Shown here: piece after piece, positions 25,731-34,602 of the stretch
How positions within the stretch are numbered: the stretch's first letter is position 1
Layout of the letters: every line of letters starts with the position of its first letter
Source of the DNA: JBGQAS01 sp963699305
Lineage (GTDB): Bacteria; Chloroflexota; Anaerolineae; Anaerolineales; Anaerolineaceae
NCBI GenBank assembly: GCA_963699305.1
Contig: OY969431.1
Location: 1,984,001 to 2,048,000, forward strand
Reading direction: 5' to 3'
Length of the DNA: 64,000 nucleotides
The notes under the pieces: model-generated
Seen by the model: only the letters and a program-made list of their open reading frames with translations
Database searches by the model: none
Told to the model about the DNA's origin: nothing
Made by a program: the position numbers and the translations under genes

Positions 25731-25901
25731 ATGAAACTTACTCCCCCGAAAGTCATCACTTTCGTGATCGCAGTCATCTTAGGTGTGCTGGGAATTCTTG
25801 GTCATTTCTTTACCATCGCTTTTGTTTCCACGTATGCATGGTGGTTCCTGATGGTTGGTTTTATCCTGCTGGTGCTCGCCAATCTTTTCAAGGGTCTTTA
25901 A
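25731..25901 (+). CDS. Small two-helix membrane protein, copy 3
   Basis: 56 residues, MKLTPPKVITFVI at the start, two hydrophobic helices (about 8-28 and 33-52) and the end LANLFKGL. AAGGAG is at the right distance before ATG 25731. The C run is interrupted here (ACTCCCCCG), so this copy is less prone to slippage. A TATAAT-like stretch sits 17 bases before the left repeat. Closest to copy 2 in length and in the FVSTYA block. Confidence 0.8.
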   Translation: MKLTPPKVITFVIAVILGVLGILGHFFTIAFVSTYAWWFLMVGFILLVLANLFKGL

Positions 25902-25940
25902 AAGCAATTATTTTTCATCGCCCGACGGAAAAGTAACCAG

Positions 25941-25967
25941 AGACCTACCGTTGGTAGGTCTTTTTTT
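25941..25967 (+). terminator. Terminator after unit 3
   Basis: AGACCTACC / GGTAGGTCT stem followed by seven Ts. Confidence 0.85.
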
Positions 25968-25977
25968 GTCGAATATT

Positions 25978-26003
25978 AAAAAGCAACCCAAAATGGTTGC
26001 TTT
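25978..26003 (-). terminator. Terminator after small lipoprotein gene
   Basis: AAGCAACC / GGTTGCTT stem; on the minus strand it runs into Ts, 18 bases past the lipoprotein stop. Confidence 0.7.
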
Positions 26004-26020
26004 TACTTTACATTATTCCA

Positions 26021-26326
26021 TTAACTTCTACGGCGAGCACGCGCTCCTCCCGCTGCACCACCGCCCAGGATGGCGGATGCACCGATGAGGAATCCGGCAT
26101 TATACCAGCCGCCATTATTGTTCACTTCGTAAATATTCACATTTTTATTGAACAGCGAGATGAAAAATGTGACCGGTGAAATGAAGCCTTGCCAAAGCCC
26201 TGTCCAAAAATTTGCCACCTTGCCTTCTGCGTTGGGCTTATCCAAGGATGGATTTGGACCTGCCGCACAACCAGCGAGGATGAACACCAACATTAATGCC
26301 AGGATAATAACGATTGCTTTTTTCAT
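26021..26326 (-). CDS. Small lipoprotein
   Basis: 101 residues. ATG 26326 has AAAAGGAGTACGAA upstream. Signal peptide with lipobox FILAGC, a short mature part with two aromatic segments (NFWTGLWQGFISPVTFFISLF) and a Gly-rich hydrophobic stretch before an Arg-rich end (GGARARRRS). Similar small proteins are found in many bacteria next to membrane stress genes; I do not recognise a function. Confidence 0.7.
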   Translation of the reverse strand: MKKAIVIILALMLVFILAGCAAGPNPSLDKPNAEGKVANFWTGLWQGFISPVTFFISLFNKNVNIYEVNNNGGWYNAGFLIGASAILGGGAAGGARARRRS

Positions 26327-26384
26327 TTCGTACTCCTTTTCCAATTCAATATACGAAAAACCTTGAAGAGCGTTCCCTTATATT

Positions 26385-26603
26385 CTATTCGGATTTCTTG
26401 TATGTGGGTGCTTTCCAAACGAATGCCCGATCCGGACCCTTGACCCGCATCAAACCATTTTCCTGTTCCATCTTTGTAATCCAGGTCTAGCAGGGAATTG
26501 AGTATGGCAGGTTCAGCCGCGATTTCAACTCCCTCCAGGGTAAACCGGAAGGATGGTTTTGCAGTTCTTGCATGATGGAACGGACAAATTCCAAGTATTT
26601 CAT
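26385..26603 (-). pseudogene. Small protein gene interrupted by an in-frame TAG
   Basis: From ATG 26603 the frame gives MKYLEFVRSIMQELQNHPSG and a winged-helix-like pattern (WRELKSRLNLPYSIPC). TAG at 26487-26489 then interrupts it, and the same frame goes on with TWITKMEQENGLMRVKGPDR to a TAG at 26385. The two halves read as one protein of 71 residues plus the stop position. A single nonsense change explains it. A longer frame from TTG 26628 overlaps it but reads less like a protein. Confidence 0.55.
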
Positions 26604-26650
26604 AACAACTCGCCGAATAGTTTTTCAAATGATCTGAGAAATTATTACCC

Positions 26651-27940
26651 TCAAGCTCTTAGATCGACTGAGTCTTTCCTTTTCAACCCTTTAATTGCGA
26701 TAAGCATATAGACTGCCAGCCCGGTCAATCCTGTCAGGAAGTTGCTGAGGTTTTCGATGGCTGGCGCATGTGACAGCAACAGCACGATCGACAAAACATA
26801 TCCCAACAGCAAGGCGGCTGGTATGGCGAATGCCCAGGCATCGATCTCAATGATCTTAACTGGAGGCAATCTCCGGGCAGCAAGAAATAACAGGAATGGA
26901 ATCATCACCATCCCCATATGAGCGTGCGAATGCCAGGAAAATGCGCAAGAGACAGCGAAGATTGCCATCATGTTCTCCACCCATGCAGGAGTTCCAAACA
27001 CAAATGGTTTTCTGCATAAAAAGAAACATATTGTCAGCGTGACCAACATCCCGATCCCCGCTGGGATCCAACCCACCCATGAAGATGACCATTTATTTAT
27101 ATTGACTGCAAGCATGCGCCAGTTTGCCATGGCGTTGGGGGAGTTGGCAATAAACCCCGGAATAAACGCAAACCAGAGCTTGATCATCGACAGCATCCCC
27201 GCAAACCCCGAAAGAGCAGTCGATGCCAGCACCAGCCCGACCGCAGATAGCACAAATCCTGCGAATACTCTCCAATTTTTCATGAATAATAACGCAGGAA
27301 TGATCAGCAGCAATAGCGGGAGTTTTAACAGCAATCCGCCCAGCCATAATCCACTTGCGAGGGGTTTCTTTGCCAACGCGTTACGAATGAATTCCCCACT
27401 GCAGATAAGCAGAATGACGTTCAATTGTCCATAGATGATATTGGTGTACACCGGATACGATAATAACAAAGAAAGAAGGACGATGCTGGGTAAAGCATTC
27501 AATCCCAGGTTTTTCGATACCCATCGGATGAAAAATAATCCATACCCAACCAGGACAAAAAGATTGACGATGGTCCAGAACCAAAAACTCGCCCGGGCAT
27601 TTACCTTTGAAAGTAATTGAAACGGCACCAAAAAAATGGAAAAATAAGCTGCTGCAATGGGTTGAAAGGATTCCTGCGGTATATCGGAACGCTCAAGCTG
27701 CTGAAACTCGACCTCCCCAAGTGTGTCCAGGTTATTGATCTCGGCATACCCGTACTGATCGGCAACTTTACCTGCGCTCCAAAACGCCAGAAAATCGTTG
27801 CCCAGCCCGTTTAGGGTGCCAGTTTCGAAAGTGATGAACAGAAAATTTATTAGGTACAGTAAAAATACACCAGCCAGCGCCAGCCGTTTCCAAGCTGTTG
27901 CCGTGAGGTTTTGGAATGGGATGTGCAAGGGTCGTTTCAT
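26651..27940 (-). CDS. GT87-family (DUF2029) polytopic glycosyltransferase-like protein
   Basis: 429 residues with 10-11 membrane helices. The N-terminal region NDFLAFWSAGKVADQYGYAE holds the Asp and the 'A....G...Y' block of polyprenol-phosphate-mannose-dependent alpha-mannosyltransferases; a Q-rich loop and YPVYTNIIYGQLNVILL follow as in the family. Likely transfers a sugar on the outer face of the membrane. Acceptor unknown. No good ribosome site precedes ATG 27940. Confidence 0.72.
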   Translation of the reverse strand: MKRPLHIPFQNLTATAWKRLALAGVFLLYLINFLFITFETGTLNGLGNDFLAFWSAGKVADQYGYAEINNLDTLGEVEFQQLERSDIPQESFQPIAAAYFSIFLVPFQLLSKVNARASFWFWTIVNLFVLVGYGLFFIRWVSKNLGLNALPSIVLLSLLLSYPVYTNIIYGQLNVILLICSGEFIRNALAKKPLASGLWLGGLLLKLPLLLLIIPALLFMKNWRVFAGFVLSAVGLVLASTALSGFAGMLSMIKLWFAFIPGFIANSPNAMANWRMLAVNINKWSSSWVGWIPAGIGMLVTLTICFFLCRKPFVFGTPAWVENMMAIFAVSCAFSWHSHAHMGMVMIPFLLFLAARRLPPVKIIEIDAWAFAIPAALLLGYVLSIVLLLSHAPAIENLSNFLTGLTGLAVYMLIAIKGLKRKDSVDLRA

Positions 27941-28159
27941 CGCTCAGGATTCAAGGTAAGGAGGATGTGACACGTAATTATTACAACCTTATTATATGCT
28001 TGCAAAAAGAAAACGAAAGAATAATTACCGATACAATCCCCGTCTGAGGAGTTCGAATTTACCCTTCACTTTATCCATGGTACTCTCGATCAGTTGAAAT
28101 GATCACACTGCGTCCGCGTGAGTGAAATTTTCGACCTGCCTGGTCGTTCCAATGTCAGC

Positions 28160-29029
28160 TTAGCTCAGGCAGTAATGCACGGTATATTGGACATACCGCA
28201 TGAATTTCATTTTACCTATCGATCCCACCCAACCCAGGCGGGGATGCCGGGTATCAAAATAAGACCAGTCATCTAGGTATTTGATGCCCGCATGCCAGGT
28301 TTCCATTTCGTGACTGTTGTGTAAACCAAAGGTGTAAGCAGCGCTCTTGCCAACCCCCAATTGCTTGTTCATCTTCATCGCCACCAAGCGGTTCCACGGT
28401 TTACGAGCGAATACTTCTGTAACCACTTCGCATACCAGTTCGGAACCCGGAAATCGGGATTGTAGTTCCAGCACTAACTCTTTGACCCTTTCGCCATCCA
28501 GGTACATGAAAACACCTTCCACGAGGAAGAGAACAGGGCATTTACCTAATTTGGCCACCCGATCCATCCAGGCATATTCGAGTACGGAAGACGCTATCAT
28601 ATGATAGCGATCGGTCGCTTGATAATACTGCTTCCTAAACGCCATCATCTCCGGCAGGTCGAGATCAAAGAAGATCTGTTTGCCGTTGTCTATGCGCTGA
28701 AAGCGTGAATCCATGCCGCACCCGATGTTGACGATGATGCCGTTGGGATTGGTTTTCAGGAATGATTGAGCATATTCATCATATTTTTTCGCGCGCAAAT
28801 TGATATGTACCACCAGTTCTTTTTTTACTTTTCCGGTGGTGAGGTCACGCAGCCAGTGATTGGGTGAATTGGCAAGAATCGGATTGAGCTTTTTTGAGAT
28901 TTCGACGGCTTTTTCGTCGTTGAGGATGGGGTCAGGTGATTGACTTTCAATGACGTGGCAGTAGAATGTAAGTAATCCGGTTTCAGCCACATCGGGTAAT
29001 GCGGGTTGATTCGTCGGTTTTGTCGACAC
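28160..29029 (-). CDS. LCMT/TcmP-type O-methyltransferase
   Basis: 289 residues. SAM-binding block IVNIGCGMDSRF, acidic residue in FFDLDLPEMMAFR, and the family motif LFLVEGVFMYLD (leucine carboxyl methyltransferase type). The group methylates carboxyl or hydroxyl groups, often of polyketides or other small acids. The start is GTG 29029, with AAAGGAGTGATC before it; the TTG at 29044 overlaps that ribosome site. It stands alone, divergent from degV. Confidence 0.87.
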   Translation of the reverse strand: MSTKPTNQPALPDVAETGLLTFYCHVIESQSPDPILNDEKAVEISKKLNPILANSPNHWLRDLTTGKVKKELVVHINLRAKKYDEYAQSFLKTNPNGIIVNIGCGMDSRFQRIDNGKQIFFDLDLPEMMAFRKQYYQATDRYHMIASSVLEYAWMDRVAKLGKCPVLFLVEGVFMYLDGERVKELVLELQSRFPGSELVCEVVTEVFARKPWNRLVAMKMNKQLGVGKSAAYTFGLHNSHEMETWHAGIKYLDDWSYFDTRHPRLGWVGSIGKMKFMRYVQYTVHYCLS

Positions 29030-29128
29030 GATCACTCCTTTCAATTACTGACCACAAGGTCAGTACAGGGAGAATAACCATATCCCTCTGACGTGTCAAG
29101 GGTTAATACATTCTGAGGAGACCATAAC

Positions 29129-29983
29129 ATGCCCAAGATTGCAATAATTACAGACACAGATTCAAGCCTTCCGCTGGAACTCGCAAAGAAATACGACATC
29201 GTAGAGGTACCGATCCTCATCCAATTCGGGGAAGACTCGTACCGTGACGCGTACGAGATAGACAATCAGAAGCTTTTCACACGCATCGACCAGGAGAATA
29301 AATTGCCCACCACAGCTGCGCCTTCCTGTGGACAATTCATGGAGGCATTCAAGGCAGCGTTCGAAAAAGGAGCAGATTCAATCCTGTGCTTCAATATCAG
29401 CAGCGAGATGAGCGCCACCTACGCATCCGCTCTGCAGGCAGCCGATCTTTTGCCAGGGAAAAACATCAAGGTGGTCGATACCCGCAGTCTTGCCATGGGA
29501 CAAGGTTTCATGGTCCTCGCTGCAGCAGAAGTGATCGCACATGGGGGAACAATGGAAAAAGCGATCGCCGCTGCGGAGGATGTGCACAGCCGTTCTTCAC
29601 TTTTTGGCGCACTGGCAACGTTGAAATATATCGCCATGAGCGGACGTGTTGGCTACCTGACCGCAGGCATTGCATCCGTCCTGGCGATTAAACCCATCCT
29701 GTCGCTGCAAAACGGGAAGCTGGAATTACTGGAACGCATCCGCACACAGCGCAAAGCCTGGAAGCGGGCAGTGGATCTGAGCGTGGAAAAAGCTGCGGGA
29801 CGGAAGATCGAACGGATGGCGATCATGCATGTCAATGCTCCCGACTTTGCCAGGCAATTCGAAGAGATGTTGCGCGCCGCCCTGCCATGTCCGAAGGAAA
29901 TCCTGGTCACCGATATGCCGCCCGGTCTTTCCAGTCACACGGGGGCTGGAATGGTGGCGGTTGTATTTGTTACCGAAAAATAA
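29129..29983 (+). CDS. DegV-family fatty-acid-binding protein
   Basis: 284 residues, the usual length. Start IAIITDTDSSLPLELAKKY and ISSEMSATYASAL are the fatty-acid-head-binding blocks; the C-terminal domain (GPGLSSHTGAG-like: PPGLSSHTGAGMVAV) closes the pocket. DegV/FakB proteins bind an acyl chain and present it to a fatty-acid kinase; the FakA partner is not in this window. Ended by a strong bidirectional hairpin. Confidence 0.92.
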   Translation: MPKIAIITDTDSSLPLELAKKYDIVEVPILIQFGEDSYRDAYEIDNQKLFTRIDQENKLPTTAAPSCGQFMEAFKAAFEKGADSILCFNISSEMSATYASALQAADLLPGKNIKVVDTRSLAMGQGFMVLAAAEVIAHGGTMEKAIAAAEDVHSRSSLFGALATLKYIAMSGRVGYLTAGIASVLAIKPILSLQNGKLELLERIRTQRKAWKRAVDLSVEKAAGRKIERMAIMHVNAPDFARQFEEMLRAALPCPKEILVTDMPPGLSSHTGAGMVAVVFVTEK

Positions 29984-30038
29984 AAGGCAAAAAGGATTAA
30001 CTTCACCTCCCTGACCATGGCTTTCTATCTCTGGTAGA

Positions 30039-30081
30039 TTAAAAAAGACCCATAACAATAATATATTATGGGTCTTTTTTT
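30039..30081. terminator. Bidirectional terminator
   Basis: Stem AAAGACCCATAA / TTATGGGTCTTT with Ts on both sides, between degV (plus) and the gene ending at 30100 (minus). Confidence 0.8.
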
Positions 30082-30099
30082 TAATTTAATTTATTTTTA

Positions 30100-30465
30100 C
30101 TACTCAGGTATAGCAGGGCGAATATTGGACAATGACTTGATCACAATACGGTGAGGCCAAGGATCGCAAAATGTGTAACATTCAAGGAAGTCCAATTTGC
30201 CTTTTCGTACAAATAAGACACAGTCCGCTCCATTGGGAAGGTTTTCCAAATTGATCAACATACCACCAGCCGCAAAATTGGATGGGTGCACAGGCGGAGC
30301 GTCTTCTGGAACTTTAAAACTAGTAAAGAAGCCAACTCCGGAAAATTCTCGGCTAACGATTTTTGCGACAGCATATTGCTGCCGTAAAACAGTAAGAATA
30401 GGATGATCACCTCTTAGGAGAAGCTCCATCAGTTGTTGTTCTAGGTCTTCTTGGGATACTTCCAT
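30100..30465 (-). CDS. Hypothetical protein of about 121 residues
   Basis: Single small soluble domain. The pattern LINLENLPNGADCVLFVRKGKLDFLECYTFCDPWP, with a hydrophobic strand pair and a Trp-Pro near the end, suggests a compact alpha/beta fold such as immunity-type or SUKH-like proteins, but I do not recognise the family. ATG 30465 has no ribosome site; GTG 30474 is the alternative. Confidence 0.5.
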   Translation of the reverse strand: MEVSQEDLEQQLMELLLRGDHPILTVLRQQYAVAKIVSREFSGVGFFTSFKVPEDAPPVHPSNFAAGGMLINLENLPNGADCVLFVRKGKLDFLECYTFCDPWPHRIVIKSLSNIRPAIPE

Positions 30466-30524
30466 AATAGACACTCAAGTAGATAAAGAAACGAACGGAG
30501 GGTAGTAGGTTTTTTCAGTTATTT

Positions 30525-31577
30525 TCATCGCGGTGGAAAGACGTAATACAGAGTATCCAGAACTCCCTGCTCATCTGCATGGCGCGCATATCGGATATGA
30601 TCGCTGGTGCCTTCCTGTTTGACCGTGCGACCCTGATCGGGACCAATCGTGGTGACAACAATGATGGGCGCGCTGATCCATGTGTAGTGCTCGGGGTGGT
30701 CCACGGCAATGGCTGCCAGCACATCGTAGATCCAGATGTATTCCTGGTTATACCAACCGAACTCAGCAGTCCATAGGGATGCCATCAGGTTGGCACCAGG
30801 CAGGTTTACTTTTCTGACATTTTCCGCAAACGCGCGGTCCAACTCCACCTCGGGCACCGGGTCCATGGGGATGATATCCAAAGGGATGCCACTCGAAAAA
30901 ACCTCCGCGGCTGATAACGCGTCCACCCAGATGTTCCATTCGGCGGTGGTGTTGGCCTGGGAGGGGTCATCGGTTTGGATATTGCCACCCACATCCACCG
31001 CACCGCCCATGGTGACCACCTTCTTGATCTTCTCCGTCAGCCGGGGATCTTTTTTCAGCGCCAGCGCCAGGTCGGTGTGGGGTCCGGTGATCACCACCAC
31101 CAATTCGCCGGGATACTGATTAGCAAGGTCGATGACCAAGTCGGCACCGGTGACCGTACTGGACTGCCCTGTGTACTCGGGAAGCGGCATTCCCCAAAAA
31201 TTATCCGCCCCATCACGCCACCCGGTTGGAAAGGCATTGGCGTGCGGATCCACGGCACAATCGCAGCCAGCCACCACCTGAACGTTATTCCAACCCATGT
31301 ATGCGTAAATGTAATCTTCCCACTTTGCCAGCGCGCGGCTTGGGCGGGTCTCACCATTAGTTACAACTATGCCAATAAGGTTCACCTGGGTATCGAGCAT
31401 CAGGTACATGGCGGCGGTGATGTCATCGGGTGCGCCATCCTGCAGCAACACCACCGGGATGCGGTCTGAAGATGTGATTGGAGTTGCAATCGGTGGGGTC
31501 GGTTGTTTTTTACCACACGATTGAAACAGAAATATACTTATCAGCAAAATGGGGATATTCCTTAATTTTCGGCTCAT
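30525..31577 (-). CDS. Nucleoside hydrolase-like lipoprotein
   Basis: 350 residues. Lipobox IFLFQSC, then a nucleoside hydrolase (IUNH) domain. The calcium-site Asp cluster appears as LLQDGAPDDITAAMYL (first Asp of the canonical DxDxxxDD is missing and replaced by Gln). VTMGGAVDVGGN and AEWNIWVDALSA fit the ribose- and base-binding loops, the latter as in AEFNIWxD. It would split ribonucleosides or related N-glycosides outside the membrane. The changed first motif makes activity less certain. AAGGAGAATC precedes ATG. Confidence 0.85.
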   Translation of the reverse strand: MSRKLRNIPILLISIFLFQSCGKKQPTPPIATPITSSDRIPVVLLQDGAPDDITAAMYLMLDTQVNLIGIVVTNGETRPSRALAKWEDYIYAYMGWNNVQVVAGCDCAVDPHANAFPTGWRDGADNFWGMPLPEYTGQSSTVTGADLVIDLANQYPGELVVVITGPHTDLALALKKDPRLTEKIKKVVTMGGAVDVGGNIQTDDPSQANTTAEWNIWVDALSAAEVFSSGIPLDIIPMDPVPEVELDRAFAENVRKVNLPGANLMASLWTAEFGWYNQEYIWIYDVLAAIAVDHPEHYTWISAPIIVVTTIGPDQGRTVKQEGTSDHIRYARHADEQGVLDTLYYVFPPR

Positions 31578-31742
31578 GATTCTCCTTAGTATGGCAAGAC
31601 AGTCAACGTTGACTCATCAAGAAAATTCATTACCTGCATTATTTATAAAAATTTTGCCTGCACCAATTTAACGGGTAAATGTCTAATCCGTGTTGAATGG
31701 TCAATGATAGATCAGTTCAACGAAAGGTATCAGGAATTTAAT

Positions 31743-31949
31743 TTACTCTTCGAGCAGAAAAGAGACTTTCATTTCAACCCGGTACTCGGATATTTGTCCC
31801 TTCTCGTCAACCAAAACTTCCTGATTTTTGATCCATGCGCCGGCAACATGTTTCAGGGTTTTATTGGCACGAGCAATCCCTGCCCTGATGGCATCATCAA
31901 AGCTTTTTGGTGAAGATGCTTTAATTTCTGTGATCCGTGAGATAGCCAT
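31743..31949 (-). CDS. Dodecin
   Basis: 68 residues, the dodecin length. It forms a dodecamer that stores flavin or CoA; the conserved tryptophan of the flavin site is in VAGAWIKNQEVLVD, with E/Q and the closing YRVEMKVSFLLEE. GGAGGACACGA sits before ATG 31949. A gene of its own between a hydrolase and a transporter; it protects the cell from free flavin. Confidence 0.92.
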   Translation of the reverse strand: MAISRITEIKASSPKSFDDAIRAGIARANKTLKHVAGAWIKNQEVLVDEKGQISEYRVEMKVSFLLEE

Positions 31950-32129
31950 TCGTGTCCTCCTTGATATCAATTGAACATGCAAAAAGTGTAGTGTGAATGC
32001 TGAAATTCGATCCCTTCCTTTATATGTTAGCGCTCGAACTGGGATTTTTCAAGCCCAAGGAAAAAGTCCAAGACTTTTTTTATTTTCAGATCCGATTGCC
32101 TTGTAACAAAATGCACGTGTATTAATATT

Positions 32130-33107
32130 CTAGAATAGGGACAGCAGTTGCTGGAGCGCAGGAACGACCAGCACCAATAACCCGGTGGTGACCAACCAGT
32201 TCGCATTGGCAAGGTCGACATCCAGGTCGTAGAGCGTGGGCGGGACCATGGCAGTGAACGCAACCGGCATGCTGGACAGGATCAACACGACCTTGAGCGG
32301 CAAGCCCCCGTCGATCCTGCCAAACCCGAGCAGCCAGGCAAGGGTCGTCACCGTGGCTGGCACGATGGCGAACTTGATCGATGCGATCAGCAGCCCCTGT
32401 TTGAGGTACTTTCCAATATGTGTGAAATGGATTCCCATCCCAACAGAAGACAGTAAAAAGATGGTTATGGTTGGAACAAGGATCGCGTTGAGCGGAGCAT
32501 AAAAAGCCGGGCGCTCCACACCGGTAAAATTTAGCAGTAAACCCGCCAGCAGACTTCCCGTTGCCACCAACACAAAAGGATCCGTGGCGACCTTTTTGGC
32601 ACGTTCCAGGAAACCAACAGAAGTACCACCTTCTTCGCTGAAAGATCTAGCCAATGGAAAACCGAAGGTATAGTAGCTGAACATTTCAAACAAGCGGTAA
32701 AAGGAGACCAACGCAAATCCCGGCTCCCCCAGAAAAGTAAAACAGATCAACCCGCCAATGGTACCGACATTGGTGAACCCTCCGCTGACGATATAGGCAC
32801 CCGTCTGCTTGCGGGACATTTTCAGCATTTTGGCGAAGGCATAGGCAACCGCACCACCTAACGTGAGGGCAAAGATGCCGATGAACGGCAGCGCAAAAAT
32901 CTTTATATCCTTCAGGTCGAGCAACCAAATGGCACCCAAACTGATAAGCGGTTCGAAGATTAAAAATGCAATCCTTTGCAGCAGCTTGCGGAGCGTTCCC
33001 AATTCAAAGGGCAAACGGATGACATTTTTAGCAACCAGGATTTGAAAGGCATATCCCAGTGCCAGGCCCAAAAGGATCAGCCCCAGTGAGGATATTATTT
33101 TTTCCAT
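32130..33107 (-). CDS. AEC-family (auxin efflux carrier-like) transporter
   Basis: About 325 residues, ten helices in two halves of five. The central stretch SGGFTNVGTIGGLICFTFLGEPG matches AEC/MdcF-type carriers, which export or import organic acids such as malate or malonate. ATG 33107 or TTG 33116 can start it. Just upstream lies a decayed deacetylase fragment. The substrate is unknown. Confidence 0.82.
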   Translation of the reverse strand: MEKIISSLGLILLGLALGYAFQILVAKNVIRLPFELGTLRKLLQRIAFLIFEPLISLGAIWLLDLKDIKIFALPFIGIFALTLGGAVAYAFAKMLKMSRKQTGAYIVSGGFTNVGTIGGLICFTFLGEPGFALVSFYRLFEMFSYYTFGFPLARSFSEEGGTSVGFLERAKKVATDPFVLVATGSLLAGLLLNFTGVERPAFYAPLNAILVPTITIFLLSSVGMGIHFTHIGKYLKQGLLIASIKFAIVPATVTTLAWLLGFGRIDGGLPLKVVLILSSMPVAFTAMVPPTLYDLDVDLANANWLVTTGLLVLVVPALQQLLSLF

Positions 33108-33150
33108 GAAATCCAATCTTCCATGTTCGTAATGAACTTTCTATTCTCCA

Positions 33151-33297
33151 TCAGGGCATCATCAAGCCCGTGGAACGGACCACGCCTTCCTTCAACGCAC
33201 CCATAATGGCTTCGTTCACCGACTTGCACATCCTAAAATCATCGGCATTGATGATCAATTATCGGGCATCTGCGGGATAACCCAGAAGCTGGTTATT
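33151..33297 (-). pseudogene. YdjC/ChbG-type carbohydrate deacetylase remnant
   Basis: The minus strand encodes NNQLLGYPADAR, a TAA stop, then LIINADDFRMCKSVNEAIMG and KEGVVRSTGLMMP before a TGA. This is the N-terminal hallmark of YdjC/ChbG deacetylases, with NADDF and MCxSVNEA forming the metal-site region. Only about 45 codons are left, with an internal stop. The rest is gone, cut off close to the AEC transporter start. Confidence 0.7.
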
Positions 33298-33318
33298 CCG
33301 GCGTTTATTCTGAAACGC

Positions 33319-33804
33319 TTAATACTTCTCCCAGTGAAGCACCTGCTCGAGCGGCTTCTTTTCCCGCGTCGGTGTTTCAGCGGGCACGCCGATGGGGATC
33401 AACGCCATCACACGCTTTTCGGCAGGGATACCCAAGATGTTTTTAAACTGCTCATCGTGCGGCAATGCATTCCCCTCCACCCAACAGGCACCATAGCCCA
33501 TTGCTGTGCACGCCAGCAACATATTCTCGATTGCAGCTGCACCGTCCTCCACCCACCAACGCGATTGAGGATCCATGACCACGACGATGACCACCGCTGC
33601 ATCCACTATCCATGCGCCTGCCACCTTGAACTGAGCGAGCATGCTCCGATCGGTCACGATGATAAAGTCCCACGGTTGCTGGTTGCTTCCTGTTGCTGCC
33701 AGACGTGCCGCATCAACAATGGTCTCCAGATCCGCTTTGGGAATGGCATCATCCGTGTACCGGCGGATACTTCTTCGCTTCTGTATCGCTTCCAAGGCAT
33801 CCAT
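33319..33804 (-). CDS. Nitroreductase-family flavoprotein
   Basis: 161 residues. FMN-binding start RRSIRRYTDDAIPK, then AATGSNQQPWDFIIV and a second FMN loop around YGACWVEGNAL. It reduces nitro groups or other electrophiles with NAD(P)H; the physiological substrate is unknown. Gene of its own. Confidence 0.9.
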   Translation of the reverse strand: MDALEAIQKRRSIRRYTDDAIPKADLETIVDAARLAATGSNQQPWDFIIVTDRSMLAQFKVAGAWIVDAAVVIVVVMDPQSRWWVEDGAAAIENMLLACTAMGYGACWVEGNALPHDEQFKNILGIPAEKRVMALIPIGVPAETPTREKKPLEQVLHWEKY

Positions 33805-33915
33805 TTCATCTCCTTTCTATTCAACGGACTCCTCACGCTCCGGACTTAAAAAATGGCACATTCATCTTCCAACGGCAAATGTACCATACAACGATTTTTA
33901 CCCGTGTGGCAACAA

Positions 33916-34602
33916 TTACGGTCCTGTTTGGGTATAGGTCACAGGATATACGCTTTTACTGGTTGTCAGCCAATCGTTTGGGAGGTCTTTTTCTGTCAAC
34001 AAAACATACTCAAAAAAATCAGCGCTATGGATACCTTCGGCGATGTAGTATGTATATAACTCATTAATGGATACAAAGCGGGGGTCCTGGTTATCGACAA
34101 CCAGCAGATGCGGGCGATACATTGGCGCAAGGACGAGGACTTGAACATACCCCCACAACCCATCCGCATCCTGATATATGTAAATGGCGTGGCTGATATC
34201 GCTTGCAACCACCACTAGAAAATTGGGAGGATAGCCATCATCCGCAACACCTGCAGCGATAGCATACGCGATGGTAGCGCACTGCCCAACCATTTTTTTT
34301 AATGATACGACGGGAGAAGGGATTACATTTTCACCGTACGCTTCTGTTTCTTTAACTGCATCGTACTCCCACCCTTGATTGATCAACAATTGAGCGCATC
34401 CCGCAGGAGTGCTGCACGCTTTTTGATAGGCTGCCAGTTCTGGATAATAATTAAAGGAAATCAGCGTTGCATATATTTTTGGTGTTGGGGTGATCGTGGC
34501 GGTTGGACCCAGCGTTGGCGCGGATGTAGCTTTGGTAGATTTTGGTGAAGAACAGCTCGCCAACAGGATGAGCAAGAAAGAAAACAGGGCAATGCGTTTC
34601 AT
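33916..34602 (-). CDS. Lipoprotein with transglutaminase-like Cys-His site
   Basis: 228 residues. Lipobox ILLASC, a Thr/Pro-rich linker, then a domain with GQCATIAYAIAAGVADDGY (nucleophile Cys), SHAIYIYQD (His) and DQ..GLWGYV, the order of a transglutaminase-like cysteine peptidase triad. Could be an extracellular peptidase or a structural relative. TATAAT lies six bases before ATG 34602 and no ribosome site is visible, suggesting a leaderless mRNA. Confidence 0.6.
   Translation of the reverse strand: MKRIALFSFLLILLASCSSPKSTKATSAPTLGPTATITPTPKIYATLISFNYYPELAAYQKACSTPAGCAQLLINQGWEYDAVKETEAYGENVIPSPVVSLKKMVGQCATIAYAIAAGVADDGYPPNFLVVVASDISHAIYIYQDADGLWGYVQVLVLAPMYRPHLLVVDNQDPRFVSINELYTYYIAEGIHSADFFEYVLLTEKDLPNDWLTTSKSVYPVTYTQTGP

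Larger units (their letters stand above)
24980..25930 (+). repeat. Three tandem units, each with flanking inverted repeat TTCCGTCG/CGACGGAA
   Basis: Unit 1 has TTCCGTCG at 24980-24987 and CGACGGAA at 25198-25205; unit 2 at 25331-25338 and 25561-25568; unit 3 at 25693-25700 and 25923-25930. In each, the left repeat is 28-36 bases before the ATG and the right one 18-22 bases after the stop. Outside each right repeat stands an intrinsic terminator. The gene is therefore bracketed, and the mRNA ends could pair. Units are 350-360 bases apart. Confidence 0.85.

Noticed and set aside
26323..26628. 101-residue ORF from TTG 26628
   Set aside because: The other frame on the same strand, interrupted by one TAG, reads more like a protein; the TTG frame also runs over the next gene's ribosome site.
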